From contig CAZHHW010000126.1 of NCBI GenBank assembly GCA_964532385.1, positions 1 to 8,426 of the forward strand: a stretch of DNA of 8,426 nucleotides, given 5' to 3'. A program made the position numbers and the translations under genes. Positions 1 to 7,113 of the stretch are shown here, one piece after another (position 1 is the first letter of the stretch; every line of letters starts with the position of its first letter). The notes beneath the pieces were generated by a model. It was not told the origin of the DNA. It saw only the letters and a list, made by a program, of their open reading frames with translations, and searched no databases. The DNA comes from UBA6921 sp964532385 (GTDB taxonomy: Bacteria; Pseudomonadota; Gammaproteobacteria; SG8-11).

Positions 1-85
1 ATTTTCCCAATGCGTTGAATGAGGGTAGGTTCTAACTCGGACTTTGTACTTCAATAGCTCCTCAAGTATTCCTTGCCAGTTCGTA
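1..85. other. Short non-coding flank downstream of dctM
   Basis: This stretch lies 3' of the dctM stop and runs to the window edge. I see no convincing terminator: the best inverted repeat on the minus strand is a 5-bp TACTT/AAGTA stem without a following T-run. One minus-strand frame stays open to the edge for about 30 codons, but it has no start and resembles nothing I recognise. Confidence 0.4.
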
Positions 86-1573
86 CTACCTTTCAGGAAT
101 ATTCGGCGTTGCCGCCATACCGCCCTCGCCTTCCAAATTAAACTGCGGCGCGGAGCTTGACTCTTCTTCGGGCGCGGGCATTTCAATCTGCAAAGGCGTG
201 TCTTCAAATTTCTTGTGTTTCTCGACGCTCACCACGCCGGGAAATACGATGATCACCGCCACCATGATCAGTTGAATGGCGATGAAGGGTATGGCGCCCC
301 AGTAGATGTGGCCGGTGGTGATTTTGCCGATGCGTTTGCCGGTGACTTTGTCGTCGTAATCTTCTTTGGGCGCGACGCTGCGTAAATAGAACAGTGCGAA
401 GCCGAACGGCGGATGCATGAAGCTGGTTTGCATGTTCACCGCGAGCAATACGCCGAACCAGATCAGGTCGATGCCTAATTTGTCTGCTACTGGCGCCAGC
501 AGCGGCACCAGGATGAAGGCCAGCTCGAAGAAATCCAGAAAGAAGGCCAGCACGAACATCACCAGGTTGACGACGATCAAAAAGCCGAGCTGTCCGCCGG
601 GCAGGCCGGTGAGCAAGTGTTCGACCCATAAGTCGCCGTTTACGCTGCGGAATACCAGGCTGAAAATAGTCGATCCGATCAGGATGAAGATCACGAACGA
701 GGAAAGTTTGGCGGTGGCCTCCATTGCCTGCTTCAACATTTTAAAGTTGAGCTGCTTGTTTATGAGTGCCAGCACCAGCGCGCCGGTGGCACCCATCGCG
801 CCGCCTTCGGTGGGCGTGGCAATGCCGAGGAAGATTGTTCCCAGCACCAGGAAAATAAGCACCAGCGGCGGAACCAATGAGACCAGCGCTTTGCGCAACA
901 AGGCGGTGCCACGCACGCTGCGCGCTTCCAATGGTAAGGCGGGTAAGGCGTGCGGGTAGATAAGGGTCACGCCCATCACATAAACGACATACAGGCTGGT
1001 TAATATCAAGCCTGGTACCAGCGCGCCGGTGTACATGTCGCCGACCGAGCGGCCCAATTGATCGGCCAATACGATCAACACCAGACTGGGCGGAATGATT
1101 TGCGCGAGCGTGCCGCTGGCGGCGATTACACCGGTGGCAATGCGCCGGTCATAACCGTAACGCAACATGATCGGCAGCGAAATCAAACCCATCGAGATCA
1201 CCGAGGCCGCCACCACGCCGGTGGTGGCGGCCAGCAGCGCGCCGACGAAAATCACCGCGTAGGCCAGGCCGCCACGCAGCGGCCCGAACAATTGCCCGAT
1301 AATGTCAAGCAGCTCCTCCGCCATGCCGCTGCGCTCCAGGATCAAACCCATGAAGGTGAAGAACGGAATCGCGAGCAGGGTTTCGTTTTGCATGATGCCG
1401 AAGATGCGTTGCGGCAGCGCATTCAGCAGATCGGCGGTGAGCAAGCCCATCTGAATGCCGATCACGCCGAACAGCAAGCCGTTCGCGGCCAGCGCAAAAG
1501 CCACCGGATAACCGAACAGCAGCAGAAGGGTCAAGGCCGCGAACATCAACGGCGGCATTAAATCGAGCGGCAT
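86..1573 (-). CDS. dctM: TRAP transporter large permease subunit (DctM family)
   Basis: Large membrane subunit of a tripartite ATP-independent periplasmic (TRAP) transporter. In this family it forms the ion-coupled channel for organic acids or related solutes delivered by a periplasmic binding protein. The 495 residues form about a dozen hydrophobic segments. Family signatures visible are SGTLAQIIPPS at ~153-163 and ATPTEGGAMGA at ~252-262. The stretch LDFFELAFILVPLLAP (~346-361) followed by MQTSFMHPPFGFALFYLRS (~381-399) recalls the mannitol/chloroaromatic (FcbT3-type) branch; that subfamily call is from memory. The protein is longer than a typical ~430-residue DctM because of extra loops and a polar Pro/Glu-rich tail after residue ~456. 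Its ATG directly abuts the dctQ stop (TGA then ATG, no gap) and I see no strong ribosome binding site, so translational coupling to dctQ is likely. The substrate cannot be deduced. Confidence 0.95.
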   Translation of the reverse strand: MPLDLMPPLMFAALTLLLLFGYPVAFALAANGLLFGVIGIQMGLLTADLLNALPQRIFGIMQNETLLAIPFFTFMGLILERSGMAEELLDIIGQLFGPLRGGLAYAVIFVGALLAATTGVVAASVISMGLISLPIMLRYGYDRRIATGVIAASGTLAQIIPPSLVLIVLADQLGRSVGDMYTGALVPGLILTSLYVVYVMGVTLIYPHALPALPLEARSVRGTALLRKALVSLVPPLVLIFLVLGTIFLGIATPTEGGAMGATGALVLALINKQLNFKMLKQAMEATAKLSSFVIFILIGSTIFSLVFRSVNGDLWVEHLLTGLPGGQLGFLIVVNLVMFVLAFFLDFFELAFILVPLLAPVADKLGIDLIWFGVLLAVNMQTSFMHPPFGFALFYLRSVAPKEDYDDKVTGKRIGKITTGHIYWGAIPFIAIQLIMVAVIIVFPGVVSVEKHKKFEDTPLQIEMPAPEEESSSAPQFNLEGEGGMAATPNIPER

Positions 1574-2105
1574 TCAGGCGTGCTTTTGTGCGTGAGGCAA
1601 TTCGGGTGTTGCAACATTCAGCAGAAAACCAATTCGCTTGATGGTTTCGGCAACGCCCTGCAGAAACAATAAAACGAAACCCGCCGGAATCAGCGCTTTG
1701 GCCGGCCACACAATCAAGCCCTGCGGATTGCTCGACCATTCCTGCGAAACGAATGAATTCACAAAATACGGCCAACTGTAATAAATCACCACCGCGCACA
1801 TCGGCAGCAGAAATAACATTCCGCCGATGATGTCGATCCAGGCTTGCGCACGCTTGCTCAGACGCCCACTGATGACATCGACGCGCACATGCGCGTTGTG
1901 CTTGAGCGTGTAACCCGCGCACAGCAGGAATACCGCCGCGAAGAGATACCACTGGATTTCCAGCAAGGCGTTGGAACTTAAGTTGAAGCCCTTACGCGAA
2001 ATCGCATTGCCCGCGCTGAGCAACACGGTGATCAACACCAGCCAGTAGGCGCTGCGGCCGACGCGTTCATTCAGGACGTCGATCAGGTGGGCGAAGCGTA
2101 AGAAG
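1574..2105 (-). CDS. dctQ: TRAP transporter small permease subunit (DctQ family), 5' end lost in gap
   Basis: Small four-helix membrane subunit that pairs with DctM. A GTG at 2038 would give 154 residues, but the frame stays open for another 22 codons upstream to the N gap. Those codons (FLRFAHLIDVLNERVGRSAY, then WL) look like a normal DctQ N-terminus, so the real start lies inside the gap and the gene is partial. Family features are the segment EIQWYLFAAVFLLCAGYTLK with the following HVRVDV, and later EWSSNPQGLIVWPAKALIP before the last helix. It ends with a short polar tail, PHAQKHA. It is directly followed by dctM. The substrate-binding gene dctP, usually next to this pair, is not visible and could lie in the gap or elsewhere. 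Confidence 0.92.
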
Positions 2106-2205
2106 NNNNNNNNNNNNNNNNNNNNNNNNNNNNNNNNNNNNNNNNNNNNNNNNNNNNNNNNNNNNNNNNNNNNNNNNNNNNNNNNNNNNNNNNNNNNNNN
2201 NNNNN
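2106..2205. other. Scaffold gap of 100 N
   Basis: Exactly 100 undetermined bases, the conventional placeholder for a gap of unknown size. It removes the 3' end of lolA (roughly the last 30-50 residues by comparison with E. coli LolA) and the 5' end of dctQ. 100 bp could not hold both missing parts comfortably, so the true distance is probably larger and may contain further genes. The join between the two sides is unproven. Confidence 0.98.
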
Positions 2206-2741
2206 TGCGTGGTTTGTTCGAAACTGTCGATCAATTCCATGATTTCGAGGCTTTGTTTACCGAAGGCCAGACGCACTTGTTTGAAGTTGGCTTCCTCGTT
2301 TTTGGGTGTGAGCGTGGTCCATTGCAAGCCGTCTTTGCGATCCGTAAGTTCCGTGATCTTAAAATTTTCCGTCAACGGATGTCCGCCCGACAATAGCAAG
2401 GCGGGAGTGTTGCCAAGCGCCTCATCCAGTTTTTTCACCGTCACTTGTTCCAGGTCTTTGTCGTAGACCCACAATTTAGCGCCGTCGGCGACGATGGTTT
2501 GTTCATACGGCTTCTGGTAGTTCCAGCGAAACTTATTGGGACGCTGCATCAGAAAAGTGCCGTGTGCATCCTGGATGGTTTTGCCGCGTGCGTCGGTGAC
2601 AATTTGCTGGAAACCGGCACGCAGCGACTGCACTTTTTTAAAAAAATCGGTGAGGCGATCCGTGGCGCTGGCAGCGTGTACGTTGCTCATCAGCATAAAT
2701 GTCAATACTAGTGAGGTGAAGAGAGTTATCCCCTTAGAAAT
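2206..2741 (-). CDS. lolA: Outer-membrane lipoprotein carrier LolA, 3' end lost in gap, unusual start
   Basis: Periplasmic chaperone that takes lipoproteins from the LolCDE complex in the inner membrane to LolB at the outer membrane. LolA-like motifs, numbered from the start chosen here, are RPNKFRW (67-73), VADGAKLWVYDKDLEQV (84-100) and GNTPALLL (110-117); the visible part ends at EQTT (residue 178) against the gap. The frame upstream is open to an ATG at 3092, but those ~117 codons translate hairpin repeats. The only start giving a proper Sec signal peptide (ITLFTSLVLTFMLMSNVHA, cleaved after an A-x-A-like site) is an ATT at 2741, with AGGGGAG placed 4 nt before it. TTG at 2705 or ATG at 2696 would leave only a stub of the signal. 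The gene follows ftsK, a common order. Family call is firm; start codon is inferred. Confidence 0.88.
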
Positions 2742-2745
2742 AAAA

Positions 2746-2900
2746 CTCCCCTTCCCCCTGCAAGGGGGAGGTGGGCGACCGCCATGGATGGCGGAAGGTA
2801 GAGCAACGCAGGAGCAGTTGCCGAGATAGGGGTGTTCAAATGAACGTGTCTGAATGGTCCACCCCCATCCTGTCCTTCCCCCTTGCAGGGGGAAGGGATG
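2746..2900. repeat. REP/MITE-like element: two inverted hairpins flanking a palindromic core
   Basis: Two near-identical hairpins face each other. The right one is perfect: a 9-bp stem CCTTCCCCC/GGGGGAAGG (2874-2882 with 2888-2896) around the loop TTGCA. The left one is its inverted copy: stem 2751-2758 with 2764-2771, one G-T pair, loop TGCAA. The similarity continues inward (GGTGGGCGACC on the left; GGTCCACCC read inverted on the right), giving imperfect terminal inverted repeats of roughly 35 bp on a ~155-bp element. The core holds a palindrome with 7-bp arms, CCGCCAT/ATGGCGG, at 2779-2794. There is no coding capacity of its own. It lies immediately upstream of the lolA signal peptide and occupies the usual place of its ribosome binding site and start. 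I do not see a clear target-site duplication. Confidence 0.75.
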
Positions 2901-3050
2901 CTTCGTTGTAGTGTGTCGACAACGATGAGTGTCGTTGCGATTTTGCTTTCCCTCTCGTAGGGGGAAGGGATGCTTTGTTGTAGCGTGTTGACAACGGTAA
3001 GTGCTGTTACGATTTTGCTCTCCCTCTTGCAGCGGAAAGGAATGCTGTAT
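2874..3050. repeat. 72-bp tandem repeat, two full units and a degenerate third
   Basis: Unit 1 is 2874-2945, unit 2 is 2946-3017, and a partial third unit starts at 3018 and loses similarity near 3045-3050. Units 1 and 2 match at 60 of 72 positions without indels, and all 12 differences are transitions. Each full unit starts with the C-rich/G-rich hairpin shared with the neighbouring inverted element and ends with GATTTTG. Because 72 is divisible by 3, the minus-strand frame stays open through the array and would give 24-residue peptide repeats (KHPFPLREGKQNRN and so on); the many amino-acid changes between copies argue against a selected protein. Together with the adjacent element this fills the ~350 nt between ftsK and lolA, where I see no other gene. 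Confidence 0.85.
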
Positions 3051-3091
3051 TTTATCTGTCATGTCATGCCCTGAATTGTAAAGGTGCCACA

Positions 3092-5392
3092 TTAGTCTTC
3101 CGGCGGCGGTGGCGCGAGCACTTCGCGGGCGCCGCTGGATTCGACGCTGCTGACTACGCCGGCGCGTTCCATTTCTTCGACCAGGCGCGCGGCGCGGTTA
3201 TAGCCGACCTTGAAGCGGCGTTGCACCGACGAGATCGATGCGCGCCGCGACTGGGTAACAAACGCGACCGCTTCGTCGTAGAGCACATCGGCTTCGCCTT
3301 CCGCCGGTTTTTCGCCGGGCAACACCGCGTCGCCTTCGGCCGAGCCTTGCAAAATTTCATCGTTGTAGTTGGGAGTGGAATTCTGTTTGAGTTGTTCAAC
3401 CACACGGTGCACTTCATGGTCGGCGACGAACGCGCCGTGCACGCGCACCGGCAGGCCGGTGCCCGGCGGCATGTACAACATGTCGCCATGGCCAAGCAGC
3501 GCTTCGGCACCCATCTGGTCGAGAATGGTACGCGAATCGATTTTTGACGAGACCTGGAACGCGATGCGTGTCGGGATGTTTGCCTTGATCAACCCAGTGA
3601 TGACATCCACCGACGGCCGCTGCGTGGCGAGAATTAAATGGATACCTGCCGCGCGCGCTTTTTGCGCCAGCCGCGTGATCAGTTCTTCGACCTTCTTGCC
3701 GACCACCATCATCATGTCGGCGAGCTCGTCGACGATCACCACGATGTACGGCAAATGCGTGAGTTCGCGCTTGGGTATCGCCGGATCGGTCGGCTTGTAG
3801 GTCGGGTCGAAAATCGGCGTGCCCGCGTCGAGCGCATCCTGAATTTTGCGGTTGTAGCCGATGATGTTGCGCACGCCTTGCGACGCCATCAATTTGTAAC
3901 GCCGGTCCATCTCGACGCACGACCAGCGCAGCGCGTTGGCGGCTTCTTTCATGTCGGTGACCACCGGCGCGAGCAAATGCGGAATGCCTTCGTACACCGA
4001 TAATTCCAGCATTTTCGGATCGATCATGATCATGCGCACATCGTGCGGCGTGGCCTTGTACAACAGGCTCAAGATCATCGCGTTGATGGCCACCGACTTG
4101 CCCGAGCCGGTGGTGCCCGCCACCAGCAAATGCGGCATGCGCGCCAGATCGGCGGCCACCGAATTGCCGCCGATGTCCTTGCCCAGAGCCAAGGTCAGCG
4201 GCGATTTGCATTCGTCATACGCGGCCGAATTCAGCACTTCGCTCAAGCGCACGATCTCGCGGTGCTCGTTGGGAATCTCCAGACCCACGGTGGACTTGCC
4301 GGGTATGACTTCCACCACACGCACGCTCTTCACCAGCAGTGAACGGGCCAGGTCTTTAGACAAATTGCTGAACTGACTGGCCTTCACTCCGGCTGCCGGT
4401 TGCATTTCGTAACGGGTGATCACCGGACCGGGATGCACTTCGACGACTTCGCCTTCCACGCCGAAATCCGCCAGCTTGAGTTCCACCTGACGCGACACGG
4501 CTTCCAGCGACGCCTTGGAAATGACATTCCTGGACGGTTCGGCCGGATCGAGCAAGGACAAGGCCGGCAAGGCGGCATTGGTGGGCGTGGCGAACAACGG
4601 GATCTGTTTCTCGCGTTCGGCGCGGTCGCTGGTTTCGACTTTTTTCGCCACCGGTTCGATTTTAGGCGGCGCGCGTTTTTTATTTTTTTTGATGTCCTCT
4701 TTCACCACCTCTTTGCGCTCTTCCCGCGCGCGCCGGCCCGCCCACGCGTCGCGTGCGCGCACTAGCCTATCCTTAAACCATTCAATCAGCCTCAGCGTCA
4801 GCCGCCCCAGCGCATCCATGGCCCACAGCCACGAGAAATGCGTGAACAAAGTTACGCCGGTCAGGAACAACGTCAGCAGCAACAACGTGGCACCTAGAAA
4901 ACTGAGCCCGGCGGCCATGCCCTGACCCACGCCGCTGCCCAGAATTCCGCCGCTGTCGGCCGGTAATCCGGAGCCCGCGAAGTGCAACGCGGCGAGCCCC
5001 GCCCCGCCAATCATGGTGAGCACGAATCCGGCCGCGCGCGCGGCCACATGCGCGGCGGGCGTGGGGGTTTCACTGCGGCGTCCGCGCAAGATCAGCCAGC
5101 CGCTGAACCCCACCATCACCGGAAACAGGTAAGCCAGGTAACCGAACAGGTAAAAGAAAATATCCGCGAACCACGCACCCGCCACGCCACCCAGGTTTTG
5201 GATCGAAGCCACCGTCTGGCTGTGCGACCAGGCCGGATCGAACGGGGTGTAGCTCACCAGGGCCAAAAACAGATACAGGGCCAGGACGCTGCACGCGATC
5301 AACGCGGCCTCGCGCAAACCGCGATTGACGTGGCTTACGAAAGGGATATTACGGTGATTATTAGAAGGCAGTTGCGCCAATGTCGATCCCAC
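3092..5392 (-). CDS. ftsK: DNA translocase FtsK
   Basis: Septum-anchored ATPase that pumps chromosome DNA during division and activates XerCD recombination at dif. The 766 residues contain an N-terminal membrane part with about four helices (~27-47, 76-102, 118-140, 160-185), a short charged linker (~200-290, Lys/Glu-rich), the motor with Walker A GTTGSGKS (426-433), Walker B VVIVDELADM (551-560) and the conserved ATQRPSVDVITGLIKANIP (589-607), and a C-terminal gamma winged-helix domain (~702-755, with SSVQRRFKVGYNRAARLVEE) that reads polarity octamers. The linker is far shorter than in E. coli FtsK, which is usual for many Proteobacteria. The start taken is GTG at 5392; it leaves ~26 residues before helix 1, and the ribosome binding site is weak. 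The stop TAA overlaps an ATG (TAATG) that opens the frame running through the repeats into lolA. Confidence 0.97.
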   Translation of the reverse strand: MGSTLAQLPSNNHRNIPFVSHVNRGLREAALIACSVLALYLFLALVSYTPFDPAWSHSQTVASIQNLGGVAGAWFADIFFYLFGYLAYLFPVMVGFSGWLILRGRRSETPTPAAHVAARAAGFVLTMIGGAGLAALHFAGSGLPADSGGILGSGVGQGMAAGLSFLGATLLLLTLFLTGVTLFTHFSWLWAMDALGRLTLRLIEWFKDRLVRARDAWAGRRAREERKEVVKEDIKKNKKRAPPKIEPVAKKVETSDRAEREKQIPLFATPTNAALPALSLLDPAEPSRNVISKASLEAVSRQVELKLADFGVEGEVVEVHPGPVITRYEMQPAAGVKASQFSNLSKDLARSLLVKSVRVVEVIPGKSTVGLEIPNEHREIVRLSEVLNSAAYDECKSPLTLALGKDIGGNSVAADLARMPHLLVAGTTGSGKSVAINAMILSLLYKATPHDVRMIMIDPKMLELSVYEGIPHLLAPVVTDMKEAANALRWSCVEMDRRYKLMASQGVRNIIGYNRKIQDALDAGTPIFDPTYKPTDPAIPKRELTHLPYIVVIVDELADMMMVVGKKVEELITRLAQKARAAGIHLILATQRPSVDVITGLIKANIPTRIAFQVSSKIDSRTILDQMGAEALLGHGDMLYMPPGTGLPVRVHGAFVADHEVHRVVEQLKQNSTPNYNDEILQGSAEGDAVLPGEKPAEGEADVLYDEAVAFVTQSRRASISSVQRRFKVGYNRAARLVEEMERAGVVSSVESSGAREVLAPPPPED

Positions 5393-5412
5393 GCCGTTGA
5401 ATATGCCGGGCC

Positions 5413-5418
5413 ATTATA
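5413..5418 (-). promoter_or_regulatory. Possible -10 element for ftsK
   Basis: A perfect TATAAT on the minus strand, 20 nt upstream of the GTG start of ftsK, in the 95-nt space after the previous gene. No good -35 hexamer stands 16-18 nt further upstream, and there is no TGn extension, so the call rests on the -10 box alone. If used, the leader would be only about 13 nt. The rest of this intergenic space (5393-5487) has a short T-run (CGTTTTTTCC on the minus strand) after a GC-rich stretch, but no clean stem, so I do not call a terminator for the upstream gene. Confidence 0.3.
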
Positions 5419-5487
5419 GGGAGCAACCGGCGCAGGCGATATCATAAATTTTGCCAGGAAAAAACGATAGTTAGCCGCCGCTGCGCT

Positions 5488-7113
5488 TCAGGGCAGCGTC
5501 AGACCGCCGTTTTCAAACAGCAGATAGGCGTATTGCAGTTCGCCCTTGTTATAAGCGAGGAAATAATTCCCGGTGGACGTGTCGAAACGCGTGTCCACGA
5601 AGTGGTGTGCGACATTGTCCGCCGCGACCGGCGTAATGCTGCCGTAGGTTCCTTTCGTGCCGCGATTGAAAAAGTGTTGCGCGCGAGCATAAAAGTAACG
5701 GTCGCCGGTGTATTTGTAGCCGCGCACCAGCGTGTTGACCAGCGACGTGGTATAGACCGGGTCCCACCATGGAGGATCGTTGCTTGCATAATTGTGCCAC
5801 AGCTTGCCATTAACGAATCCCAGGCGGCTTGCGGTGTAGTCATAGGTGGGATCGAGCCCGTACTGATCGGCAAAGCGTGCCATCGCGACCATGCGATCCA
5901 CCAGCGCATGGTCGCCGGTGGCGCGATAAGCCTGATCGAATGCTTCGGTCAAAATGCCGATCTGGAACGGCGAGATGATGCGATCACCGCGTTGATAGGG
6001 GCAATCCGGCGCATCGGTGTATTTACAGTCGCTGTCGGGCGCGACGCTGTCGTTGGTATCCCACGCGCCGTAGTAATACATGCCGGTGGTTTTACCGGCG
6101 TCGACCCACTCCCAGTCCGGCGACTTTAACCACAGCTCGATCAGCTTATTGCGCAGGTTGATCCAGCGTGGGTTCAGCGTGGCTTCCGCAACGCGCGTGG
6201 CCAGTAACAGGTGACGCGCGCCGCGTCGCTGGCCGTAAGCCGCCATCCGCATTTGCCCGGCAACATACTGCGGCGAGCCATCCGAATTGGTTTTGTTCCA
6301 AAATGTCTCGACCAGCCCCGCCAGCTTTTCCGCTTCGGCAAGCGCGGCAACGTCGGATAAACCCGCCAGCTTGGTATGTTCATACCAAGCCACTAGCCCC
6401 CAGCCGTACAGATGATCGTATTCGTAGCCACTGCCGTCGTCGGACAAGGTGCGGCCCTCTGTGCCGATCCCGAGGAGGTAGTCCTCTTTGAAATAACGCG
6501 CCCAGGCCGTAGCGCGGGCGAGGTACACGGGATTACCGCTACGCCGGTACATCATGAGGTAGGTCCACAGGTCATCACCTTCCGTCTCACCGTGAATATT
6601 CGGATTAACGATGGCATACGGCACGATGGATTCTGCAACTGCAGCGGGCTCAATACTGGGATTCCATGTCCAGCCCCATTTCTGGTAGGTGGCGGCTTCA
6701 TCCGCAACATTCGGCATGGTCAAGCCCGTACCGCTTGGCGTCGGATACAGTGTGGGAGTAACTACCTTGATGGTGACTGATTGCGTCTCGTTGACGCCGT
6801 TACCTGTACATGTCAAAACATATTCTGTCGTGCTGGCGAGATGACTGAGCGTTTCACTTCCAACATTGTTTTTGTTTCCGCTCCATCCACCGGAAGCCGA
6901 ACAGGAGGAGGCCTTGGGATGCGACCAGGTGAGTGTACTGGTCCCATCGGCGGCGACTGTGGGCGGGTTTGCCGTCAACGGCCCCGTTAACGGACTGTTG
7001 GACGGTTGACTCGTTGATGTGTCCGACTGACAACCGCTTAGAGCAACCAGCGTCATGCCCGACAGTGTCCATAAAAATGTAAAGAAGCGGCGCCGTATTG
7101 CTATTAACATCAT
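5488..7113 (-). CDS. Alternative reading: separate lipoprotein cistron starting at tandem ATG ATG inside the fused frame
   Basis: If the long frame is really two genes, the second starts at ATG 7113 or 7110 (residues 436-437 of the fused frame). From there the protein begins with a short n-region containing RRR, a hydrophobic core FFTFLWTLSGMTLVAL and the lipobox LSGC, a good lipoprotein signal peptide of about 27 residues. The product would have ~515 mature residues: Ig-like domain, then the helical six-hairpin-like domain, probably held in the outer membrane by its lipid. No strong ribosome binding site precedes the ATGs (only GGAA about 17 nt upstream), so translation might depend on ribosomes arriving from the first module. 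There is no stop codon between the modules. This entry overlaps the fused CDS and is offered as the competing model. Confidence 0.4.
   Translation of the reverse strand: MMLIAIRRRFFTFLWTLSGMTLVALSGCQSDTSTSQPSNSPLTGPLTANPPTVAADGTSTLTWSHPKASSCSASGGWSGNKNNVGSETLSHLASTTEYVLTCTGNGVNETQSVTIKVVTPTLYPTPSGTGLTMPNVADEAATYQKWGWTWNPSIEPAAVAESIVPYAIVNPNIHGETEGDDLWTYLMMYRRSGNPVYLARATAWARYFKEDYLLGIGTEGRTLSDDGSGYEYDHLYGWGLVAWYEHTKLAGLSDVAALAEAEKLAGLVETFWNKTNSDGSPQYVAGQMRMAAYGQRRGARHLLLATRVAEATLNPRWINLRNKLIELWLKSPDWEWVDAGKTTGMYYYGAWDTNDSVAPDSDCKYTDAPDCPYQRGDRIISPFQIGILTEAFDQAYRATGDHALVDRMVAMARFADQYGLDPTYDYTASRLGFVNGKLWHNYASNDPPWWDPVYTTSLVNTLVRGYKYTGDRYFYARAQHFFNRGTKGTYGSITPVAADNVAHHFVDTRFDTSTGNYFLAYNKGELQYAYLLFENGGLTLP

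Noticed and set aside
1..85. Short minus-strand coding remnant running off the left edge
   Set aside because: About 30 codons without a start, with no recognisable similarity and another frame equally plausible; too short to support.
417..959. 180-codon open frame on the plus strand opposite dctM
   Set aside because: It lies wholly inside a firmly identified TRAP permease gene, has a Ser/Lys/Thr-rich composition unlike a folded protein, and is a mirror of its codon bias.
2209..2829. Several plus-strand frames across lolA and the repeats
   Set aside because: They mirror lolA and the hairpin units, overlap one another in different frames and have no recognisable content.
2740..3050. CRISPR array
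   Set aside because: The units are contiguous 72-bp tandem copies with diverged sequence and no unique spacers of constant length, and no cas genes are present.
2067..3092. 341-residue version of LolA starting at ATG 3092 and running through the N gap
   Set aside because: The first ~117 residues are translated hairpin repeats and would bury the signal peptide; the C-terminal residues beyond 2206 are unknown bases and the few after the gap belong to the opposite side in the wrong frame (dctQ is coded there).
3414..4211. 265-codon minus-strand frame inside ftsK
   Set aside because: It is the ftsK sequence read in another frame; the product is an Arg/His/Gly-rich string without motifs, while the ftsK frame has Walker A and B and the gamma domain.
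5440..5487. Rho-independent terminator after the fused gene
   Set aside because: A TTTTTT run follows a GC-rich stretch on the minus strand, but I could not form a stable stem directly before it.
5533..6129. 198-codon open frame on the plus strand opposite the helical domain
   Set aside because: The opposite strand carries a continuous protein with consistent domains. The antisense frame shows no motif, no ribosome binding site and no neighbours on its strand.
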